In this document: piece after piece, positions 59,041 through 64,000 of the stretch | Layout of the letters: each line of letters begins with the position of its first letter | How positions within the stretch are numbered: position 1 is the first letter of the stretch | Assembly (NCBI GenBank): GCA_041391425.1 | Contig: JAWKNZ010000015.1 | Coordinates: forward strand, 1-64,000 | Origin: JAWKNZ01 sp041391425 | GTDB taxonomy: Bacteria > Bdellovibrionota_B > Oligoflexia > Oligoflexales > JAWKNZ01 | DNA length: 64,000 bases | Direction: 5' to 3' | Notes under the pieces: generated by a model | Database searches by the model: none | Seen by the model: only the letters and a program-made list of their open reading frames with translations | What the model was told of the DNA's origin: nothing | Translations under genes and position numbers: made by a program

Positions 59041-61051
59041 CAATTATTGCGAATGGATGTGGGGCTTTATAGTCTTTCCTTTGTTCAGTTGTTAACGCTC
59101 GTACTGCTGAGGACTCATCAACCCATACTATCTCATCAAACTGATGTGGTAGTGATACATCGAAGTAGTGACTCAATCGTTCGGTTTCGGGACGATAAAT
59201 AACGCCAATGGCTCGTTCGAGACGCCGTGCCGCGAGGGCGGAAACCAATTGACGATCACTTGATTTGGCCAACGGCAACAAAAATGTCTCGATTCCCGAC
59301 TGGTGCATTAATCGCTCATAACTATCTGGATGAGAGGAAAGAACCTTCTTAATCTCCAATGAGCCCTCCCATTCAGAAGCTGCTGCCACCGTGCCGTGAT
59401 CAGTACACTGACCTATCGAGTAAACTTTGTCGCCAAACTCCTCTCGACATAGTTGGCCAACATTAATTTGACCATGTTTACCAAACTGAGTTGCGGCAGC
59501 GTTTCCCAAATGTGAGTTATGTTCCCAAACAATCCCCTTGGATCCGTTGCCATAGCGTTGCAAAAGCAATTTTAAAGTCTGGAACATATGTCGGTCTCGA
59601 TGATTCCATGACGCATCGGAGCCGTAGTACATAATTCGATAGTACTTTTCAGCACTAGCAACTAGTTGGGCATTTAATTGCGCATTAAAAAGTTCTTCAC
59701 CGTCATGAGTTGCTGTCTCGACGCGACGGCCAAGTATGTCTTTGAGCATTTGAACGACATCTTCTTCACAATTTCGATATCTACCTGACAATGCAGCCCG
59801 TCCATAACTAGCAGGATCTAATTCCCAAGGGGTAAGGCAACCATATCGAAATCTCGCAACTTCTGCTGTTTCTGGATCTACACTGTCGAGATACTCCAGC
59901 ACTGCATGAATTGATGTAAACAAACTGTATAAATCGAGCCCAAAAAACCCAACTCTATTCTTTTCTGAACGAGAGTTTAAATTGAAGTCTCTAAGCCAAT
60001 GAATAAAATCGTGAACTTCCTCGTTACGCCACATCCATGTTGGAAATCTGCTAAAGGCTTCCCAATCGCGAGGTTCGTCTCGCTCTTTGTGCGTAACAAA
60101 ATCGTGAATTCGGTAGGCATCTGGCCAATCTGCCTCGATCGCTATGAAATCAAAGTCATTTTTGCGTAAAAGAGCCTTAGTGATTGCGGTACGGATGCGA
60201 TAAAACTCGGACGTTCCATGCGTAGCTTCGCCAATCAATACTAAGCGGGCATCGCTTATTCGTTCTAGTAGTCTATCGATGTTTGGCTCGTCATAAGAGG
60301 ATACCGGTTCTGCGGCTTTTCTAATCATCTCAGGAATTATCTCAGGCTTCGGTTTACTGATTTTTGCTTTGGTTGGCTTAACATTTTCATCTTCATGCCA
60401 ACCTGCTTCTCCTATTAGAGGAACAAAGCGAACTCCTCCAAGCTCCTCATGTTCGAAACCTTCCTGCCGTTTTACGATGCGAATTAACTGCTGTGAATCT
60501 TTGCCTTGTCCAATTGGAATTACAAGTCTTCCCCCGACTGCAAGCTGGTCAAGAAGCGGTTTTGGTATTACTGGCCCTGCAGCTGCTACGACAATTGCAT
60601 CATAGGGGGCATGATCGGACCAACCCCTTGTTCCATCAGAATGCAGCAAATATACATTATCGTAACCAAGTCTTTTCAGTCTGGTTCGAGACTTCTTTGC
60701 TAGCTCTGCTATTCTCTCTACAGTGAATACTTCGCGTGCTATTCTCGATAAAACTGCTGCGGCGTAACCTGATCCAGCACCAATTTCAAGTACTCGGTCA
60801 TTCGGTCCAAGTTCTAGTGCTTCAGCCATGAGAGCGACAATCAATGGTTGGGAGATCGTCTGGCCACTTTCGATCGGTAGAGGGGCATTCCGGTATGCAA
60901 ATTCGCGCATTTCCTCTGCAACGAATTCCTCGCGTGGTACTTCCTTCATTGCTTGTAACACTGACTCATCACGGATCCCTAGAGTTCTTAATTCTAGTTC
61001 GACAAGCTGTTCACGTTCATCCTTGAATGATTCTGTAGATAATACCGTCAC
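59033..61051 (-). CDS. Protein-L-isoaspartate methyltransferase fused to an erythromycin esterase-like domain
   Basis: The protein has 672 residues. Domain 1 (1-215) is PCMT: REEFVAEEMREFAYRNAPLP, ESGQTISQP, RVLEIGAGSGYAAAVLSRIA (SAM site) and GGRLVIPIG. It repairs isoaspartyl damage. A linker (215-250, Lys/Pro-rich) joins domain 2 (255-665), an EreA-like fold with LIGEATHGTSEFY, IAIEADWPDAYR, WEHNSHLGNA and AIGVIYRPETER. These contain the Glu and His residues used by erythromycin esterases, though the natural substrate of such stress-linked versions is unknown. A strong sigma-54 site lies 43 bp upstream. Confidence 0.9.
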   Translation of the reverse strand: MTVLSTESFKDEREQLVELELRTLGIRDESVLQAMKEVPREEFVAEEMREFAYRNAPLPIESGQTISQPLIVALMAEALELGPNDRVLEIGAGSGYAAAVLSRIAREVFTVERIAELAKKSRTRLKRLGYDNVYLLHSDGTRGWSDHAPYDAIVVAAAGPVIPKPLLDQLAVGGRLVIPIGQGKDSQQLIRIVKRQEGFEHEELGGVRFVPLIGEAGWHEDENVKPTKAKISKPKPEIIPEMIRKAAEPVSSYDEPNIDRLLERISDARLVLIGEATHGTSEFYRIRTAITKALLRKNDFDFIAIEADWPDAYRIHDFVTHKERDEPRDWEAFSRFPTWMWRNEEVHDFIHWLRDFNLNSRSEKNRVGFFGLDLYSLFTSIHAVLEYLDSVDPETAEVARFRYGCLTPWELDPASYGRAALSGRYRNCEEDVVQMLKDILGRRVETATHDGEELFNAQLNAQLVASAEKYYRIMYYGSDASWNHRDRHMFQTLKLLLQRYGNGSKGIVWEHNSHLGNAAATQFGKHGQINVGQLCREEFGDKVYSIGQCTDHGTVAAASEWEGSLEIKKVLSSHPDSYERLMHQSGIETFLLPLAKSSDRQLVSALAARRLERAIGVIYRPETERLSHYFDVSLPHQFDEIVWVDESSAVRALTTEQRKDYKAPHPFAIIDE

Positions 61052-61093
61052 AGAAAGCTCCTCACATAAACCAAATCAACTCGCTGTTCCATG

Positions 61094-61109
61094 TGCAATC
61101 TAGATGCCA
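61094..61109 (-). promoter_or_regulatory. Sigma-54 promoter of the PCMT-esterase gene
   Basis: Read leftwards this is TGGCATCTAGATTGCA, a match to TGGCAY-N5-TTGCW with GG-N10-GC spacing. Upstream ATGTTGACTACTG and CAGTGACAACAT (61148-61235) form a loose inverted pair. 61110-61418 shows no gene. Confidence 0.8.
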
Positions 61110-61418
61110 AGTTCATAGATATTAAAAATAATCTGGATAATGTTGACTACTGTGTAATATAACATCCCAATTATCATCCTATCAGTGACAACATATTAGT
61201 CTTAGAGTAGATTGCTAAGAATTTAAGATGAAAGATAACTATCTAATAATATTTATAAATTCACCTTGTTACTATTCAATACGGGAGTGTCATAGGTCGA
61301 ATGTAATCTCACACAGTAGTGGGGTCCAACTCCTATCGGTTATCGGTCTGACTAGTCTATAAAGCCTAGAAATAGCCATCATGGAATCTCAATAAATTTA
61401 ATTTTTTGGCATTATAGA

Positions 61419-62711
61419 TTAATGGCATTGGCTTCCATTTATTACTATCGATTCTTTATTTTTGATCGCATATGATTCAGGAAAGATTGAATATATATTT
61501 TCTCTAGCCATTGATCCGATATTATCCACTAGCTCGGCTGTGTTAAGAGGAGTTAAATAATGATATCCATTTTGATTTGATTCGTCAGACCTCCTACGCA
61601 TATACATCGGAAAATAACTAATTCCATCTATTAATACTTTTCCTAACGACGTTTTTCGCAATCCTAGAAATAATATAATGCTGGCCCTTCTTGGAATTTG
61701 AGATTGATTAGAAACAAAATTACCTAATGAGTACAATACAAAACCTTCTCGCCCATTATTAATTATTTTTTCCCACGGTTGTAATACATGGGGATGAGAT
61801 CCAATTACGGCTAAGGCACCCGCACCGATTAATTGTTCCGCAAGTTCAGACTGTGAGCGATTAGGTCGTTGTACGTATTCGACTCCCCAATGTGGGGTAA
61901 CAATGATTGCATCAATTGATTCCATATTATGTAAATTCTCCACTAAATTTAATAAAAGTGGATTTGGTCCCCCTCCGCCTCCATTTTGGCGAAAGCAGTA
62001 CAAAATTTGCTTCAGAGGGTCATTGTTACCATTATTTGAGAATGTGCAGCTTACCCAAGCTACTCGAATAGAATCTGATCCATTTGAAATGTTTGTTATA
62101 GTGTAAAATTGGCTTTCCTCAATTTCGTCCGACTTTATGGATCCAAAGTAGGGGAGTCCAACGCGTCTCAAACCTTCGATAGTGCGGTCAACACCGAGGA
62201 CTCCCTTATCTAGGGTGTGATTATTTACTGTTGATACAATATCGAAGCTGGAATCTACTAGATTATCTAGGATAAACTCAGGATAATTGAATAATGGATA
62301 ACTACTGTTTTTGATATTAGCTGCTGCAGGCCCTTCTAAGTTTGCATACATAAAGTCAACTTGTGATATTAATCCTTGTACTTCTTTCCAAAGGATCTTG
62401 AATTGTTCCTCATGACTAAATGCTTGATTTTGCAAGGGCATATGTAGCAATACGTCTCCAACAAAGCCTAGGGTGAATTTTGAACTGTCCATATCATTGC
62501 AAGCATTGGTGAATTTCAATTGTCTTTGCATAATGGTGCTTGGACTTGGAGTTGTGGTCCTATCGGTATTAATTGATTCAGATAAGTATCCGCTATGCAC
62601 AAACAATGATGTAATCTGACAATTGGGGTTTATATACTTCTGTAAATTTGTATCTGAGTCTATAACTAATTTAACCCAGTTCGTATGGTTTATTCCTAAA
62701 ACTTTTATTGT
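61419..62711 (-). pseudogene. CapA-family (PGA_cap) protein, C-terminal part cut by an IS200-type element
   Basis: KFTLGFVGDVLLHMPLQNQA, YANLEGPAA, VNNHTLDKGVLG, VTPHWGVEYVQRPN, IGSHPHVLQPWEKI and YSLGNFVSNQ are the metallophosphoesterase-like motifs of the CapA/PGA_cap family. The frame is open past the apparent TTG start (62606) up to the IS end, encoding TIKVLGINHTNWVKLVIDSD, the second half of an SH3-like domain whose first half lies beyond the IS at 63284. The original product was an exported SH3-CapA lipoprotein. Internal starts might still give a cytoplasmic fragment. Confidence 0.75.
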
Positions 62712-62760
62712 CCTTGCTTAGGGTTAAAACCCTCGCCTTTAGGCGAAACCTTTAGGATAT

Positions 62761-62787
62761 GTTAAATTCCTCTTGGAGGAATTTAAC
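62761..62787 (+). promoter_or_regulatory. Hairpin sequestering the tnpA ribosome-binding site
   Basis: GTTAAATTCCTC (62761-62772) is exactly complementary to GAGGAATTTAAC (62776-62787), with a TTG loop. The right arm contains GGAGG, and the ATG follows immediately. Folding would hide the ribosome-binding site and keep transposase low, as described for IS200. Confidence 0.7.
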
Positions 62788-63228
62788 ATGGAAAACTATC
62801 GCAAAGGCTCTCATACGATATTTGACTGTAAATATCATCTAGTTTGGGTAACTAAGTATAGATATCAGGTGCTTATGGGGGAAGTGGGAGTTAGGCTGAG
62901 AGAATTAATCAGACAGCAATGTATGAAGAATAGAGTTCAGATTTTGAAAGGGCATGTAGCTCCTGAACATGTTCATCTTCACGTATCAGTTCCTCCGAAC
63001 ATAGCTATAAGTAAATTGCTTCAGAATTTGAAGGGTTACTCGTCGCACAAATTGTTGCAAGAATTCAAGACACTGAGCAAACGATATTGGGGTCAGCATT
63101 TGTGGGCGCGAGATTATTTTGTAGCTACGACTGGAACTGTAACTGATGAAGTTATTCAACAATATATCGCTGGGCATGAAAGTTTCGAAAAGGATGACGG
63201 ATTTACGATTGGGCACGAAAGACTTTAG
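62788..63228 (+). CDS. tnpA: IS200-type transposase TnpA (Y1 HUH)
   Basis: The protein has 146 residues, full length for TnpA of this family. It has the HUH motif HVHLHVS, the catalytic Tyr in VIQQYIAGHE, and the family start SHTIFDCKYHLVWVTKYRY. It transposes single-stranded DNA by tyrosine nicking. ATG 62788 is preferred to a TTG at 62773 that falls in the hairpin loop. No TnpB or IscB partner is present. The gene looks intact, so the element may be active. Confidence 0.92.
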   Translation: MENYRKGSHTIFDCKYHLVWVTKYRYQVLMGEVGVRLRELIRQQCMKNRVQILKGHVAPEHVHLHVSVPPNIAISKLLQNLKGYSSHKLLQEFKTLSKRYWGQHLWARDYFVATTGTVTDEVIQQYIAGHESFEKDDGFTIGHERL

Positions 63229-63283
63229 GCGGCTTTCAGCCGCAAATCCAACCCCTCACCTTTAGGTGAGGGTAGTTGAGTTT

Positions 63284-63514
63284 TTTATCTCCAGGGAGAG
63301 TTCCGCAGATTTGAGATGCTTGAGATGGTTTTTGACGAATATTTAAATCACTAGCCGCGACATAAACGAATTTTTGACCATCCATTATTTTGACACCAGT
63401 TAGTTGATAAGTTGATTTAGTATTTTTCATGTTAGATAGCGTCCGGCATCCAGTAGAAACAAAGAATAATACGTGGCATGAAAGAATTATATATATTGTA
63501 TTCAACGAGTTCAT
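63284..63514 (-). pseudogene. N-terminal part of the SH3-CapA lipoprotein, cut by the IS
   Basis: It has a signal peptide with lipobox STGC and then the first half of a bacterial SH3 domain: VYVAASDLNIRQKPSQASQI followed by CGTLPGDK. The frame then runs into IS sequence and stops at 63236. AGGTGAG precedes the ATG at 63514. It completes the gene whose remainder is 61419-62711, giving roughly 500 residues once joined. Confidence 0.75.
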
Positions 63515-64000
63515 AAATTTTGCTCACCTATCCGTAAAAAAGTTAATCTATGTATTTTCTGCGTTCAGTTGAAAATATAATACCTAATTACTTGTTAACA
63601 AAAATTTTAGCACTGTTGGTAGAAAGATTTAAAAAATTAATAATTTGATATTATACAAAAAAAGATTGATTTCACGATTTATTTTAAAGGAGTGTCTCCT
63701 TATTTTAAATATCTGAAATTAAATTGAGGAAGTGACAAAATGTACGTTATAATCGAATTTAATAATCTATATGTTTGATTTGTTTTGGATTAAGACTTGT
63801 CCCAATCTGTGATAATGCAATTTATTACGTACAAATAACCATTATTGGAAATGGGTATAATTTTCCTTAAAAATGATACCGATAATTTAAAATTGAAAGA
63901 AAAATTTATTTAAACAGTAGAAGAAAGATTATCGAAGTTCTTTTATAATTATTATAATAAAAAATATATTCTGCTAAATTTTATAATCATCAAGGTGATG
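63515..64000. other. AT-rich region at the window end
   Basis: No gene, strong hairpin or repeat is seen. It contains the promoter side of the SH3-CapA gene, where I cannot pick out a clear promoter among many AT-rich matches. Confidence 0.4.

Larger units (their letters stand above)
62712..63283 (+). mobile_element. IS200/IS605-family insertion sequence with only tnpA
   Basis: It is about 572 bp long and encodes only the Y1 transposase. Subterminal hairpins are present at both ends: CTCGCCTTTAGGCGA near 62732-62746 and CCCTCACCTTTAGGTGAGGG near 63253-63272. No target duplication is seen, as expected for this family. Removing 62712-63283 rejoins GGAGATAAA and ACAATAAAA in one frame (GDK-TIK), which fixes the ends to within a few bases. 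Confidence 0.85.

Noticed and set aside
1..64000. CRISPR arrays, tRNA, rRNA or prophage modules
   Set aside because: I saw no regularly spaced repeats, no tRNA-like cloverleaf sequence, no rRNA and no phage structural or integrase genes.

Overview
The window is AT-rich DNA from a Gram-negative bacterium. Many predicted secreted proteins carry lipoboxes, and several secreted or lipoprotein c-type haem proteins (CxxCH) are present. There is a TIGR02147-type regulator, a family best known from Bdellovibrio and Fibrobacter, together with a periplasmic fatty-acid cis/trans isomerase, sigma-54 promoters and large hybrid histidine kinases. This combination points to Bdellovibrionota/Oligoflexia or a similar delta-like proteobacterium. 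That placement is inference from gene content, since no rRNA or other marker gene is in the window.

Layout. 0-7.3 kb: end of a palindromic repeat, cis/trans isomerase, an AlkP-superfamily lipoprotein and a lipoprotein of unknown role, the last two broken by frameshifts. 7.4-12.2 kb: a phosphorelay operon of two sensor kinases and a stand-alone receiver. 12.6-16.7 kb: TIGR02147 regulator divergent from a metzincin protease, a secreted TIM-barrel-like protein and a GNAT remnant. 17-20.3 kb: an RNA operon with RhlE-like helicase, DbpA and an RNase H-fold protein. 20.3-30.4 kb: a first stress island with a ppsA remnant, a hibernation-factor-like protein, two GH130 proteins carrying three GH130 domains, a CsbD-like protein, an eRF1-like protein, a PDZ lipoprotein, an OmpA-like protein, a lon remnant and a dihaem peroxidase-like protein. 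30.9-41.5 kb: secreted or lipoprotein genes of unknown role, a decayed questin-oxidase-like gene, and a BlaI/BlaR1-type pair whose M56 sensor was fused to a lytic transglycosylase. 42.5-61 kb: a second stress/metabolic island with ppsA, acs-pdhA-pdhB-pdhC-acp, a tandem-Usp protein, a dps remnant, hsp20, PEBP, an MTH1187-type protein, an OB-fold protein, polX, a sigma-54 activator and a PCMT-erythromycin esterase fusion. 61.4-63.5 kb: an SH3-CapA lipoprotein gene split by an IS200-type element.

The main discovery is that both stress islands appear to belong to one sigma-54 regulon. Eight sites fit TGGC-N8-TGC[A/T] with exact GG-N10-GC spacing, and three weaker sites share that spacing. They lie in front of the hibernation factor, CsbD-like, OmpA-like, peroxidase, ppsA, acs-pdh, usp, hsp20 and PCMT-esterase genes and in front of the sigma-54 activator gene itself. 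Together these genes suggest a dormancy or energy-starvation programme: ribosome hibernation, chaperone, universal stress proteins, protein and DNA repair, and rerouting of pyruvate, acetate and acetyl-CoA. Several sites also settle start codons.

Three families of small palindromic, MITE-like repeats with unrelated ends share one central GTAC dyad. Many genes have single-base frameshifts, several in A or T runs, so sequencing error must be excluded. Others (ppsA copy, lon, questin oxidase, dps, GNAT, transglycosylase domain) are clearly decayed remnants.
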